64,000 bases of DNA from an uncultured Gammaproteobacteria bacterium (GTDB lineage Bacteria > Pseudomonadota > Gammaproteobacteria > Steroidobacterales > XN24): the NCBI GenBank assembly GCA_937924335.1, contig CALDWW010000031.1, positions 1 through 64,000 of the forward strand. Direction: 5' to 3'. Below the pieces are notes generated by a model. That model was not told where the DNA came from. It made no database searches and saw nothing but the letters and a program-made list of their open reading frames with translations. Shown here piece after piece: positions 42,520 to 52,318 of this stretch. Numbering within the stretch: the stretch's first letter is position 1; each line of letters starts with the position of its first letter. The position numbers and the translations under genes were made by a program.

Positions 42520-43206
42520 CTATCCCTGACCCGCGAGGCGGTCCGCCCAGCGGGTAGTCTCGGGCAGTCGGTAGCGAGTCAGGCAGGCAAGCGTGTAATG
42601 GATCGCCGTCTCGAGAGAGACACGATGACCCGTTGAGACGAAGAGCGGCCGCACTCCCGCCCGGGTCCGCAGCACGGCACCGATCCTCTCCTCGCCGTCC
42701 ATCAACGGGGTCCAGTCGCCCTTGTGTTCCGGGACATCTGAGTGGCAGCCGATCAGTCGACTCTTGGCCACGCCGATGGTGGGCAACCCCGTCAGCACCC
42801 CAAGGTGACAGGCCAGTCCGAATCTCCGCGGGTGGGCGTATCCCTGCCCGTCGCAGAGGACGATATCCGGGGCTCTCTGCAATCGGCCCATGGCCTCGAG
42901 CAACACCGGTATCTCGCGGAATGAGAGTAGCCCCGGCACGTAGGGAAACGTCGTTGGCCGACGCGCAATGGCGTGCTCCTCGAGCACGAGATCCGGGAAA
43001 CTGAGGACTGCTACCGCCCCCCGGGTGGTGTTGAGGCCATCCTCGAATGCCACGTCGGTTCCCGCGACATACCTGACTGCCCCCAGGTCGTCCTCTCGCA
43101 CGACCAGTCGTCGCAGATCCTGCTGGATATCCCGGGCCTCGGCCGGAGTGACTTCCCAGGAGTGAGCCGTCACGCTTGCATCCGGCCGCAAACGCGCACC
43201 GGCCAC
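42520..43206 (-). CDS. nfi: Endonuclease V
   Basis: The protein (228 residues from the GTG at 43206) has the EndoV core: [11 protein letters not shown] with the metal-binding Asp, [20 protein letters not shown] (PYIP-like wedge and catalytic Glu), [20 protein letters not shown] and GVAKSRLIG. The enzyme nicks DNA near deoxyinosine and other deaminated bases. A second GTG at 43173 (start [10 protein letters not shown]) is equally plausible, as E. coli Nfi begins close to that point; neither has a decisive ribosome site. Confidence 0.94.
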   Translation of the reverse strand: MAGARLRPDASVTAHSWEVTPAEARDIQQDLRRLVVREDDLGAVRYVAGTDVAFEDGLNTTRGAVAVLSFPDLVLEEHAIARRPTTFPYVPGLLSFREIPVLLEAMGRLQRAPDIVLCDGQGYAHPRRFGLACHLGVLTGLPTIGVAKSRLIGCHSDVPEHKGDWTPLMDGEERIGAVLRTRAGVRPLFVSTGHRVSLETAIHYTLACLTRYRLPETTRWADRLAGQG

Positions 43207-43356
43207 GTCCCTTGTCGACGCGGTCCAGCCATCAGGGGAGGCCTGTTGCGACCGACGGGGCAGGCACCCGGAACACCGGGGTCAAGACACATACCAGGCG
43301 AGTCTAGCATCGGACGATCATGTGCGACGGTACGTTGATTGGACCGGTAGTGACGT

Positions 43357-43384
43357 TTGTAACACGGACATCGACCCCTATACT
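43357..43384 (+). promoter_or_regulatory. Candidate sigma-70 promoter of the nhaC-like gene
   Basis: TTGTAA (43357-43362), a 16-base spacer and TATACT (43379-43384) lie about 48 bases before the ATG of the antiporter gene. The -10 matches the consensus in five of six positions and the -35 in four. Confidence 0.45.
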
Positions 43385-43431
43385 GGCCTCGCCGGACGCC
43401 CATAACCACAACAGCAACGCGACGGGACCCA

Positions 43432-44934
43432 ATGGAAAGAGACCACGCCAGCCGACCGAAGTCTGGCAGCTCGGTACAGATACCCAGCCTTCGAGATGCG
43501 ATAACGCCCGTCGTCGTACTGGTGCTGCTGTTATCGCTCTCGGTTTACCTGTTCGGCGATGACTCGTCCTACGGCGCCAATCAGGTGGCCCTGATCATCG
43601 CATCAGTCGTGGCCAGCTTCATCGCGATCAAGAACGGTCATCGCTGGCAGGATCTCCACGGTGCCATCTCTTCCGGCATCTCGGTGGCGATCGGCGCCAT
43701 GCTCATCCTGCTCTCGGTTGGCGCGTTGATCGGCAGCTGGATGCTGGCCGGCACTGTGCCGGCGATGGTCTTTTACGGACTCGAGGTCCTTCATCCTTCA
43801 ATCTTCTATGCAGCCACCTGTCTTATCTGCGCGTTGGTCGCCGTCTCTATCGGTAGCTCCTGGACCGTGGCCGGAACCATCGGCATCGGCCTGATGGGCG
43901 TCGCCATCGGTCTCGGTCTGAGGCCGGAGATCACCGCCGGTGCGATCATCTCCGGAGCCTACTTCGGGGACAAGATGTCGCCCCTGTCGGACACCACGAA
44001 CCTTGCGCCTGCTGTCGCCGGCACCGAACTGTTCACCCACATCCGGCACATGGCCTGGACCACGGGCCCGTCCTTCCTGATCGCGCTGTTCCTGTTCACC
44101 ACGATCGGCGTATTTTCCACACCGCAGGGAGACAGCCTGCAGCTCGGGGGCCTGTCCGAGGTGCTGCGGCGCGAATTCAAGCTCGGGCCGCTTAACCTGC
44201 TGCCCGTCGCACTGATCGTCTGGATGGCGATCAAGCGCATACACGCGCTGCCGACGATCCTGGCCGGCGCCGCAGCGGGCGCGGTGCTCGCCGCGATCCT
44301 GCAACCCGGCCAGGCGATAGCTCTGGCCGCTTCTCCCGAACTCCCGGACTGGCTGGCCGTCATCAAGGGTGTGTGGATCTCCCTGTTCGACGGTTACGTG
44401 TCAGACACGGGCGACGCGACCATAGACGACCTGCTGACTCGGGGCGGGATGATCAGTTTCCTCAATACGATCTTCCTGATCCTGACGGCCCTTTCGTTCG
44501 GCGCCGTGATGGAGCACACGGGCCTGCTCGAACGGATGATCGCGGCCCTCGTCCGGGCCGCACGTGGCACCGGGTCGCTCATCTCGGCCGTCGTCGGAAC
44601 CACGATCCTCTCGAATGTCGTCACCGCGGATCAGTACATGTCCATCGTCGTCCCGGGCCGGATGTTCAGGGAGGAGTTCCGTCGACGCCGACTCAAGGCA
44701 CGCAACCTCTCACGCACGATCGAGGATGCAGGGACGCTAACCTCGCCTTTGATCCCCTGGAATACCTGCGGCGCCTACATGGCTGCGACCCTCGGGGTAG
44801 CAACGGTAGCCTACCTGCCATTCTGCTTCCTGAATCTGATCAATCCGCTGGTGGCCATCTTCTACGGAATGCGCGATATCAAGATCGAAAGATATGGCGA
44901 CGACGAGCAGATTCCGGCCATCGACCATGCCTGA
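43432..44934 (+). CDS. Na+/H+ antiporter, NhaC family
   Basis: A 500-residue membrane protein with about 11-12 TM helices and the NhaC signatures SIGSSWTVAGTIGIGLMGVA, ISGAYFGDKMSPLSDTTNLA and VVTADQYMSIVVPGRMF, plus TSPLIPWNTCGAYM near the end. The family exchanges external H+ for internal Na+ across the inner membrane and suits a marine or saline habitat. It begins at the ATG at 43432 and is divergent from endonuclease V, with a fair promoter in between. Confidence 0.93.
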   Translation: MERDHASRPKSGSSVQIPSLRDAITPVVVLVLLLSLSVYLFGDDSSYGANQVALIIASVVASFIAIKNGHRWQDLHGAISSGISVAIGAMLILLSVGALIGSWMLAGTVPAMVFYGLEVLHPSIFYAATCLICALVAVSIGSSWTVAGTIGIGLMGVAIGLGLRPEITAGAIISGAYFGDKMSPLSDTTNLAPAVAGTELFTHIRHMAWTTGPSFLIALFLFTTIGVFSTPQGDSLQLGGLSEVLRREFKLGPLNLLPVALIVWMAIKRIHALPTILAGAAAGAVLAAILQPGQAIALAASPELPDWLAVIKGVWISLFDGYVSDTGDATIDDLLTRGGMISFLNTIFLILTALSFGAVMEHTGLLERMIAALVRAARGTGSLISAVVGTTILSNVVTADQYMSIVVPGRMFREEFRRRRLKARNLSRTIEDAGTLTSPLIPWNTCGAYMAATLGVATVAYLPFCFLNLINPLVAIFYGMRDIKIERYGDDEQIPAIDHA

Positions 44935-44980
44935 TTATCATCGCCCGGAGGACGGCGACTGATCGCTGTTTGCGGGCCGG

Positions 44981-46060
44981 CTAAAGACTGCCCAGGTACT
45001 GCGGATCCTGCGCGTCTTTCGGGAGCGGCCTGTTCACCAGGCGGAAGTCACTGAAGAACATCATGAAGCGCTCGTCACTCCCGGGCGAGAATACTCCAAC
45101 CCGGCGTATCTTGTGCAGGCGGAGCTGCCGGCCATCCGGTCCATTACGGATCGCCTCCATCGGGATCTGGTACAGGTTGTAGCCGGGTTTCACGACCATG
45201 GTCAGGTCCGTGCGGTCGCCTGCGGCCTTCTCCCTGCGCTTGTCGTCGACCCGCAGGACAATCTCCCGCGGCAGGTCGAGTTCCGAATAGACCTCGATCT
45301 GCAGGGCGTTGTACCCGCGCCAGTCCGTATAGGGCTCGTGCACCATGACCCCGGCGCCCGGCACGGCGTCGAACAAGACCATTGCGGTGATGCGCTCATT
45401 CCTGGACTTCCACTGTGTCGGCGGCATGCCGATGAACAGCAATGAATCACGCACCTCTATGAACCTCTGCTGCCACCCGTCGGTCATGTCGACCACGCGC
45501 GGATATGCGCCGTTCCGGCCCGCGTATGACAAGGCCACCGGGAACAGCGTCTGCATGACGATCACCAGGATCAGAACGGAGCTCCAACCGATGATCTGAC
45601 GCGGCCGACCCCGCAGACGGTCATGCTCCCGGCGCAACGGACGATCCAGTGCGGCGCTGAGAGTGACAAATGCGAGGCCGCCGAGAATGTTGCGCAGAAG
45701 CCGATCCTCGGCAGCGGGGGAATTGTCGGGAAAGAACAGCTGTAACGCGAGGCTCAGGATGATCACCGCTACGCCAGCCACAGCGTAGTAGAGCGACCGT
45801 TTGCGTATCCAGCGTCGCCCGATCAGCGCGGTCAATTCCAGCACGATCAGCCCGCCGATGCCGAAGAACAGCACATGGCGCAGTCGGTAGAGCTCGAAGA
45901 GGAAGAGATTGCTGCTGGGCGGATCATCCGCGATCAGCACGATGCTGGCCAGCAGGAATGCGGCAACATACAGAACGACCAGACGGGCAGCAGGCCCCTT
46001 TGCCCGCATAGTCCCCGCCCGGATTTCGTGAAACGGCTCGGTCGCGTTGTTATGTGCCAT
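44981..46060 (-). CDS. VanZ-like membrane protein with C-terminal beta-rich domain, copy 1
   Basis: A 359-residue protein with about five TM helices in residues 24-180 (RLRHVLFFGIGGLIVLELTA; AAEDRLLRNILGGLAFVTL) resembling VanZ, then an external domain of about 170 residues. That domain starts YPRVVDMTDGWQQRFIEVRD and contains DWRGYNALQIEVYSELDLPR, NLYQIPMEAIRNG and FMMFFSDFRLVN, a pattern like CIA30 or carbohydrate-binding beta sandwiches. A paralogue with the same plan lies at 50774-51754. VanZ proteins are linked to glycopeptide resistance, but function here is open. It converges on nhaC. Confidence 0.75.
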   Translation of the reverse strand: MAHNNATEPFHEIRAGTMRAKGPAARLVVLYVAAFLLASIVLIADDPPSSNLFLFELYRLRHVLFFGIGGLIVLELTALIGRRWIRKRSLYYAVAGVAVIILSLALQLFFPDNSPAAEDRLLRNILGGLAFVTLSAALDRPLRREHDRLRGRPRQIIGWSSVLILVIVMQTLFPVALSYAGRNGAYPRVVDMTDGWQQRFIEVRDSLLFIGMPPTQWKSRNERITAMVLFDAVPGAGVMVHEPYTDWRGYNALQIEVYSELDLPREIVLRVDDKRREKAAGDRTDLTMVVKPGYNLYQIPMEAIRNGPDGRQLRLHKIRRVGVFSPGSDERFMMFFSDFRLVNRPLPKDAQDPQYLGSL

Positions 46061-46177
46061 GCGACTCCGGTGTTACGTCACCGCGCGAACGGACGCGGTC
46101 ATCTCCCCCTGGAGCGCATCGCCCGCCCGGACCAAACTACTCCGCGGATCGCTTGACAGCAATCCTGCGGTACACGG

Positions 46178-48913
46178 CTAGTCCTTCGCCTTGCCAAGTT
46201 CATCGAAGAATCTGCGGGCGTCCGCGGAATGTCGCTCACGGTACGCCGCACAGATCGCGACGGTCTCCTCCGTCTGCCGGAGCACTGTCTCGAGCCCCGG
46301 AACATCATCGCCGAATCGGCCAAGCACAGCCCGCAATCGGTCACTGTCGCCCGGAGCGCAAAATCCCTTGAAGTAGGCTGGCAGGTAGAAACGGTAGGCG
46401 GCGGGGAAGCGCTGCACCAGCGCGGGCGCATTACCCTCGAACCAGGTCCAGGTGCCTTCCAGCCGGGACGGATGAGTCAGGGCCGCAAGCAGTGGCGAGG
46501 TCTCGCTACTGCGTACCGACTCGTCGAGCAGCAAGTTCCTTGCCCGGGCCAGCAGCAGCGGGTCCTCGGCGTGACCCAGAGCCTCCAGAATCTGGCTGCG
46601 CAGCAAGCTGTCATCCGACTCGCGCAACAGGGCCGCAAGGTGATCGAAGAGCTCGGGAGGACTGTCCTGTACCGCGACGACCAACGCTGTCCCCACCAGA
46701 TCGGGAGCGAGCGTCGTTCCTTCATCGCCCTGCACGGACGTGTAGCCGACATGGGCGCGCCCCGCTTCTGCAAGCGCCTCGCGGAGCTCCGGATCCCGCG
46801 CATAGGCAGCCAGGAATTCCGTCACGGCACTGGACAGAAGGGCCGCCTCTTCCTTCGATTCCGCGCCATCCGGGAGTCCCAGAAGTTCTATCCTCCGGCC
46901 GTAGATCGCGCTTGCGTAGGCCGCCGCCAAATCCCTCTGCTGTGGCCCGAGGAGATGATCGAATACTCTCTCGAAGGCACTGATCGACGCCACGACCACG
47001 GAACGCTCGCGGGCCCCGGCCTGGGTCGGCAGAGACAGGAGATAGTCCTCTATCCGGATGGTCCCCGCCGCCAGACCCGCAGTCAGGCTGTCCGCGAGTG
47101 ACATCCGCTCGCGAGGACCGATGTCGGAACCGGCACCGGCGATCAGAACGCTGGTCTGATCGTCCGGCAATCGCCATCGATAGTAGCCAGCCGCCGCGCG
47201 ATTGGGCATCACCCAGCCGGGACAATGATCCCCGACTCTGAAGTCTGCCGATTTTTCGTCGAGCAACAGGCAAGGCTCCCCTGTCTCGGCATCCTGGTCA
47301 CCGTCCCAGGACAGACACACGGGTACGACCCACGCCTCGTCGGGCGAGAACCAGGCGCCGTCGGGAAGGAAGCGCTGCTGCGACAGTGCCACCCTGGCGC
47401 CTTGCGAATCGCACTGCAGCTCAACCGAGAGGTACGGGACGCCTGGCTGGAACAGGAAACTGCGGAAAGCATCCTCGAGCTCTACGTCACTCCCTGCCGC
47501 CTCCTCCAGTGATTCGATCAGATCAAAAACAGTGGCGGTCCCGTAAGCGAAGCGCCGCATGTGAAGCCGGACGCCCTCGCGAAAGACGTCACCGCCCAGA
47601 TAGCTCTCGAACATGGCCAGGACGCTCGAGCCCTTCTCGTAGGTGATACTGTCGAAAGCCGCGTACATGCCTTCGGCATCGGCGACAGGCTCACGTATCT
47701 GCCGCGCCGCAGACAGGCTGTCTTCGTCCATCGTCGCAAGGCCGCGGGCCAACAGGCTGCGATCAAAATTGAACCCCGGACGCCAGGCTTCCATGCCGCG
47801 GGCCTCGATCCAGGTGGCAAACGCCTCGTTCAGCCACAGATCGTCCCACCACGGCATGGTGACGAGATTCCCGAACCACTGGTGCGCCAACTCGTGAATG
47901 TGGCTCGCGCCGAAAGATCTTTGCTGCGCGACAGGCGGGTCGTCATCCAGGAGGATCATGCCCTCCTCGTACATGATCAGGCCGGCGTTCTCCATCGCGC
48001 CCAGACGGTCGCTCACGGCGACGATATCCAGTTTGTCGAACGGGTAGGCGATGCCGAAATAGTCCTCGAGATGCGCCACCATCGAGCCGGTATTGTCCAG
48101 CGCGTAACGAAGCTTGTCGCCTTTCCCGCGAGCCGCGATCCCTCGCAGCGGGATGGACTCCTCACGCCATTCGTTGGCGGGAATGCTGTCCCACTCGACG
48201 ACATCCAACGGGCCGACAGCCAGCGCGAACAAGTACGTGGGCAAGGGTCGGGTCGTGGCGTAGCGGACCCGCTTCTTGCCATCATCCAGCATCTCTACCC
48301 CGATCTCTGCGCTATTGAAAAACGCCAGATGCTCCTTGCGAGTGATGACGGCAACGTCGAAGGGCGTCTTGAAAGCCGGCTCATCGAAACCCGGAAATAT
48401 CTTGCGGGCCTCGATCGGCTGGAGGTCGGTGAACGCGTAGTAGTCGCCCTGCTCCTCTGTGCGGTAAAGGCCGACGAGGCCGCCGGAGAACTCACGGCTG
48501 TACTCGAACACGAGGCGAGCGCGCTGCGGCTCGATCGCCTGATCCAGGCTCAACAGGACGATCCCGTCGGTATGCACCTGCTCATAAGTCGCCTCGACTC
48601 TCGAGCCGTCATCGAGAAGCACTTCTGCCAGCGTGACCTCGAGACCGTTGCCGTGCAGCCAGATCCTGCTCAGAGGGATCGTGATGTCGACCTGGATCTC
48701 GGCACGGGCGTGGAACTGCGGCTCGTCGGGGATGACAGTCAACTCGAGTCCGTAGGCCACGGGGACGACATCGCGTGGCAGCGGGCCAACCGGGACAAGC
48801 TCTTCCGCCTGGCCGTCCGGGCCGGCGATGGCGACATTGCCCGGTGCGTCCTGATGGCCGCAAGCGGCCAACAACAACGTCAGCGCCGGCAGTAGAGTGC
48901 TCGGTAATTTCAT
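46178..48913 (-). CDS. M1-family aminopeptidase lipoprotein
   Basis: The 911-residue zinc peptidase shows GAMEN (G305) and the zinc motif HELAHQWFGNLVTMPWWDDL (H340) followed by WLNEAFATW. The family removes N-terminal residues from peptides. The signal peptide ends in a lipobox (LLLAACGHQ), so it is surface- or periplasm-anchored, unlike cytosolic PepN. The C-terminal ERAP1-like helical domain is complete. The ATG at 48913 begins the signal peptide; an ATG 24 bases upstream is an alternative. It is divergent from the thioredoxin-like lipoprotein gene. Confidence 0.94.
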   Translation of the reverse strand: MKLPSTLLPALTLLLAACGHQDAPGNVAIAGPDGQAEELVPVGPLPRDVVPVAYGLELTVIPDEPQFHARAEIQVDITIPLSRIWLHGNGLEVTLAEVLLDDGSRVEATYEQVHTDGIVLLSLDQAIEPQRARLVFEYSREFSGGLVGLYRTEEQGDYYAFTDLQPIEARKIFPGFDEPAFKTPFDVAVITRKEHLAFFNSAEIGVEMLDDGKKRVRYATTRPLPTYLFALAVGPLDVVEWDSIPANEWREESIPLRGIAARGKGDKLRYALDNTGSMVAHLEDYFGIAYPFDKLDIVAVSDRLGAMENAGLIMYEEGMILLDDDPPVAQQRSFGASHIHELAHQWFGNLVTMPWWDDLWLNEAFATWIEARGMEAWRPGFNFDRSLLARGLATMDEDSLSAARQIREPVADAEGMYAAFDSITYEKGSSVLAMFESYLGGDVFREGVRLHMRRFAYGTATVFDLIESLEEAAGSDVELEDAFRSFLFQPGVPYLSVELQCDSQGARVALSQQRFLPDGAWFSPDEAWVVPVCLSWDGDQDAETGEPCLLLDEKSADFRVGDHCPGWVMPNRAAAGYYRWRLPDDQTSVLIAGAGSDIGPRERMSLADSLTAGLAAGTIRIEDYLLSLPTQAGARERSVVVASISAFERVFDHLLGPQQRDLAAAYASAIYGRRIELLGLPDGAESKEEAALLSSAVTEFLAAYARDPELREALAEAGRAHVGYTSVQGDEGTTLAPDLVGTALVVAVQDSPPELFDHLAALLRESDDSLLRSQILEALGHAEDPLLLARARNLLLDESVRSSETSPLLAALTHPSRLEGTWTWFEGNAPALVQRFPAAYRFYLPAYFKGFCAPGDSDRLRAVLGRFGDDVPGLETVLRQTEETVAICAAYRERHSADARRFFDELGKAKD

Positions 48914-49102
48914 CGACTGTGACCGCTTGCAGGTCATGCTACGGAGGGCGCGGAGTATACGCGCCGACGCAATGCAGCAACCAGCCGTACTGCTGGTGTG
49001 GCGCCGCAGAACACCCTAGAATCCGCTGTCGCCACGGGGAACCTGTGCCGGACCCGGCACTCTACAGCGTAACGACGCTCAACTTTTCGACGGAAGACAT
49101 CC

Positions 49103-50722
49103 ATGTTGCGATTGAATTCAGCTGTTGTTGCAGGGGCTCTGATGCTGGCGCTGTCAGCCTGCGACCGGGATACCGGCGGCGACGGCCGGGCGGCTGCACC
49201 GCCAGGCGCCCCGGAAACTACCGAGCAGGCCCACGCCGCTCCAGCAGGAGAACCGTCGATCGACTGGTTCGACGGCGATGTCGATGCGGCGTTTGCTCTC
49301 GCCAAATCTGAAGACAAGCCTCTGTTCCTATATTGGGGCGCGGAGTGGTGTCCGCCCTGCCATCAGATCAAAGATCAGATCTTCAGCAAGCTGGAGTTCA
49401 TCGAGAAGTCCAGGCTGTTCGTGCCGGTATATCTGGACGGGGACACAGAACGAGCACAGAAGCTCGGCGACCAGTTTGGCGTGGTCGGCTATCCGACGAT
49501 TATTGTCTTTAGTGCGGACGGCAAGGAGCTGACGCGCATCCCCGGGGGGCTCGACATCGGGCTCTACGCCGAAGTGCTTGATCTCACCCTGCAGGGCGTC
49601 CGCCCCGTTGCGGAGATCGTCACGGCTGTAGTGGCCGGGGAGAGTGTCAGCGACGACGACTACCGGCTGCTCGGGTTTTATTCGTGGAGCCAGGACAACG
49701 ACCGCGCATTGGCGGGGATGGACAAAGTTCAGGCATTCGACGCCATGGCGACGTCCTGCCCTGCCAGCCTGGCGGCCGCTTCTGCGCGGCTTTATGCAGA
49801 ATACCTGCGGGCGGCGCTTGAGGCGGAGAAAGATGAAGAGGATCCACGGCCGATGTCTGCGGCGCAGAGGACGTTGGCGCTGGAACGCGTCCATGTGATT
49901 CTCGCCGACGATGATCTGTCCGCGGCCAGCTTTCCGCTGCTCATCGGCTACGCTGACGATATCGTCCCGGGCCTGACGGAGGCTGGCTCGGCGGAGCGTG
50001 ACGGCCTTGTGAGCGCCTGGAACGCCAGGCTGGACGAGATCGCTGCCGATCCCGACACGTCGCCGGCCGATATGCTCTGGACACGATACGTGGTGCTGCA
50101 GTTCGCGAAGCTGGACTCTGACGATGAGGGCTTGCCGGATACCGATGTGACAGCCGCGAAGGATGCCGTCGACCAGGCCAACGTCGAGGCTACGACGACC
50201 TATCAGAGACAGGCGTTCATGAATGCCGCCTGGTACGTGCTGACAGAGTCCGGGCAGCAGGAATACGTCAAGACACTCCTGCTCGAGGAATTGGAGAAGT
50301 CGAAGCAGCCGTATTACTTCATGCCCAGTCTCGCCCGTCTGGCCGAGGACGATGGCGATACCGAAAAGGCGCTGTACTGGCTCAGGAAAGGCTACGACAC
50401 CTCCAGCGGATCGGCGACCAGGTTCCAATGGGGCTACTACTACGTCGACGGCCTGATCCGCATGACCCCGGAGGAACCGGAGGCGATCGCGCAGGCGTCT
50501 ACCCAGCTTCTGTCCGAGCTGGACGGGCAGCCCGATGCCATCTACAACCGGACCGGCCGGATCATGAAACGACTCGGCACGAAACTGGCCGAATGGAATT
50601 TTGACGGCCGCTACGACGAGCAAATTGCGGCGATCCAGCTGAAGGTCGACGCGCTTTGCGCACAGATACCGGACGGCGATGCTTCGCTGTCGACCTGCCA
50701 GATATTCATGGAAGAAGCCTGA
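49103..50722 (+). CDS. Thioredoxin-fold lipoprotein
   Basis: A 539-residue lipoprotein with lipobox LSAC at about residue 20, an N-terminal thioredoxin domain (about residues 53-160) with active site EWCPPCHQIKD (C83, C86) and cis-Pro region VVGYPTIIVFSADG. About 350 helical residues follow that look like TPR-like repeats (EKALYWLRKGYD and similar). The family acts in periplasmic disulfide chemistry or protein folding; a long helical tail is seen in exported thioredoxins of other gammaproteobacteria. A GTGCCG/CGGCAC stem lies shortly upstream in the leader. Confidence 0.87.
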   Translation: MLRLNSAVVAGALMLALSACDRDTGGDGRAAAPPGAPETTEQAHAAPAGEPSIDWFDGDVDAAFALAKSEDKPLFLYWGAEWCPPCHQIKDQIFSKLEFIEKSRLFVPVYLDGDTERAQKLGDQFGVVGYPTIIVFSADGKELTRIPGGLDIGLYAEVLDLTLQGVRPVAEIVTAVVAGESVSDDDYRLLGFYSWSQDNDRALAGMDKVQAFDAMATSCPASLAAASARLYAEYLRAALEAEKDEEDPRPMSAAQRTLALERVHVILADDDLSAASFPLLIGYADDIVPGLTEAGSAERDGLVSAWNARLDEIAADPDTSPADMLWTRYVVLQFAKLDSDDEGLPDTDVTAAKDAVDQANVEATTTYQRQAFMNAAWYVLTESGQQEYVKTLLLEELEKSKQPYYFMPSLARLAEDDGDTEKALYWLRKGYDTSSGSATRFQWGYYYVDGLIRMTPEEPEAIAQASTQLLSELDGQPDAIYNRTGRIMKRLGTKLAEWNFDGRYDEQIAAIQLKVDALCAQIPDGDASLSTCQIFMEEA

Positions 50723-50773
50723 GGCCACAGTGCCGGAGTGACATGCGCGGCGCCGGAGTCGAACTCGCGCGTA

Positions 50774-51754
50774 TTACTCCAGCCAGATGTCACTGATGTG
50801 CAGCTCCAGTGGCTCTTCCGGGCGACTGGTAAACAGGATCAGCTGCCAGACCTGAGACAGGTCCATCTCACGCCCAACCGGCGCGTCACGGATGTCCTTT
50901 AGCGGAATGCTGACGTCGTTCAGCCCGGGCTCGATGCTCAAGGTCCGATTGAACCGATCATTGTGCCGTTGATTGTGGAGCGCATCTTCGATCCGGATCG
51001 TCAGGTGCACCGAGTGGTCCTGAGTGGAGAATACCTGCATCCGGTAGGCCTTCATCCGGGTCCAGTCCGGATACACTTCGCGGATGGTGACGCCGGGCCA
51101 GGGGTTCTGCGGAAAGCTGATGACCGAAACCCGATGACCGGACTTCTCTTTCCAGCCCGCCGGTGCCGGCACCAGGCCGATATCAGCTCGCTGGGCGCTG
51201 ATGAACGGCTGTTGCCAGCCGCTGTCCAGGTCAACGATCCTCGGGAACGCGGCGCTGCGCATGCCGTAGTGCCATGCCAGTTCGATCAGCGTCCAGGAGG
51301 CGACGAACAGCGCGAGGCTTGCCGCAACCAGCAGCAGCCCCCTTGGCGCGCGCGAATCCGAGTCCCACAACAGCGGGTCGAATGCAGACCGGATCACCAG
51401 AAAACAGATGGCCCCGAGGAGATTGTGTACCGCATCCTGCACTTCGACCTGGCGGCTCGCCATATTGATCTGGGCGATCTCGGAAACGAGGCTGATGAGC
51501 GCCACGACCACGAAGGCCAGCAGGTAGTGTCTCAGCGGTCGCCCTGGCCCGGCCGGCAGGAAGGCGCGCGCGGCCACCAGAGCCAGCAGGGCCACCATCC
51601 CGAACAGCGGGATATGACCGAGATTGAAAATCTCTTTCCACAGCAGAGTCGGCTGCGGCGGTCGGCCCGCCACCAGAACCCAGAGCAATGCAGCGATGCC
51701 CGCAAGCGCCGCCATCCCGCGGACCCAATCCCGCCGGGGCAACTCGAGGCTCAC
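50774..51754 (-). CDS. VanZ-like membrane protein with C-terminal beta-rich domain, copy 2
   Basis: A 326-residue protein with the same plan as the gene at 44981-46060. N-terminal VanZ-like part with NLGHIPLFGMVALLALVAAR and ASRQVEVQDAVHNLLGAICF (the SEIAQ...DxxxNxxG pattern of VanZ), then FPRIVDLDSGWQQPFIS, PDWTRMKAYRMQVFSTQDH and a closing PLELHISDIWL. This copy keeps the VanZ motifs better than copy 1. The external domain could bind a glycan or lipid head. GTG start at 51754. It converges on the thioredoxin-fold gene. Confidence 0.78.
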   Translation of the reverse strand: MSLELPRRDWVRGMAALAGIAALLWVLVAGRPPQPTLLWKEIFNLGHIPLFGMVALLALVAARAFLPAGPGRPLRHYLLAFVVVALISLVSEIAQINMASRQVEVQDAVHNLLGAICFLVIRSAFDPLLWDSDSRAPRGLLLVAASLALFVASWTLIELAWHYGMRSAAFPRIVDLDSGWQQPFISAQRADIGLVPAPAGWKEKSGHRVSVISFPQNPWPGVTIREVYPDWTRMKAYRMQVFSTQDHSVHLTIRIEDALHNQRHNDRFNRTLSIEPGLNDVSIPLKDIRDAPVGREMDLSQVWQLILFTSRPEEPLELHISDIWLE

Positions 51755-51872
51755 CGGCTATCCCGAGGCCGCGCATGCCGCGCCGACCAGACGTGCCCTG
51801 GCACAGAATGAGCCGGCGTAGCGCCGCCGGAGGCGTCGCCAGGTCCTATGGCATGAAAAGCGTGTCGGTAGA

Positions 51873-52229
51873 TCATTCCTGCTCGCAATACTTCGCCGCG
51901 CTGCCCCTGACCTTGTTGGCAGGATACTTGCGCTCGTTCTCGACAAGCTTGGCCTGCACCGCATCGGGCAGATCGACATCCAGCTTGTCAGCCAGTCGCA
52001 CAAGGTAGATCAGGACATCCGCCATCTCCGCTTCGATCCTCTGTCGTCTGTCCGGTTCCGGATCATGGCTCTCCTCCACCGTCTGCCACTGGAACTCCTC
52101 CAGCAACTCGGCCGCTTCCACGATCAAGGCCATCGCCAGGTTCTTGGGCGAGTGGAATTGTTGCCAATCGCGTCTGTCGGCAAAGTCGCGAAGCTGGACG
52201 GAGAGCTTGGTGAAGTACTCGGTATCCAT
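51873..52229 (-). CDS. MazG-like nucleotide pyrophosphohydrolase
   Basis: The 118-residue protein is an all-alpha NTP pyrophosphatase of the MazG/RS21-C6 (dCTPase) group. The metal-binding EAAELLEEFQW and ADVLIYLVRLADKLDVDL match the family EExxE...ExxD scheme. It hydrolyses (d)NTPs to monophosphate and pyrophosphate to clean the nucleotide pool. It follows the secreted EEP gene on the same strand, but a strong terminator separates them. Confidence 0.93.
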   Translation of the reverse strand: MDTEYFTKLSVQLRDFADRRDWQQFHSPKNLAMALIVEAAELLEEFQWQTVEESHDPEPDRRQRIEAEMADVLIYLVRLADKLDVDLPDAVQAKLVENERKYPANKVRGSAAKYCEQE

Positions 52230-52253
52230 GGCACCGCATTATGGACCGAGTGG

Positions 52254-52281
52254 ATAGAAAAGGGGCGCCGAAGGGCGCCCC
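52254..52281 (-). terminator. Intrinsic terminator of the EEP-family gene
   Basis: Read on the minus strand: GGGGCGCC-CTTC-GGCGCCCC followed by TTTTCTAT. A perfect 8-base GC stem with tetraloop and T-run, 38 bases after the stop of the EEP gene and just before the MazG-like gene. It is the clearest terminator in the window. Confidence 0.88.
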
Positions 52282-52318
52282 TATTGACTCGCCCACAGCA
52301 AGCTATCAGAGGTCCTGA

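Noticed and set aside
47561..48895. 444-codon frame opposite the M1 aminopeptidase; similar long frames opposite the thioredoxin-fold gene (49328-50728) and M3 peptidase (56188-57759)
   Set aside because: No signal, motif or ribosome site; composition mirrors the sense gene. Codon bias of GC-rich DNA explains them.
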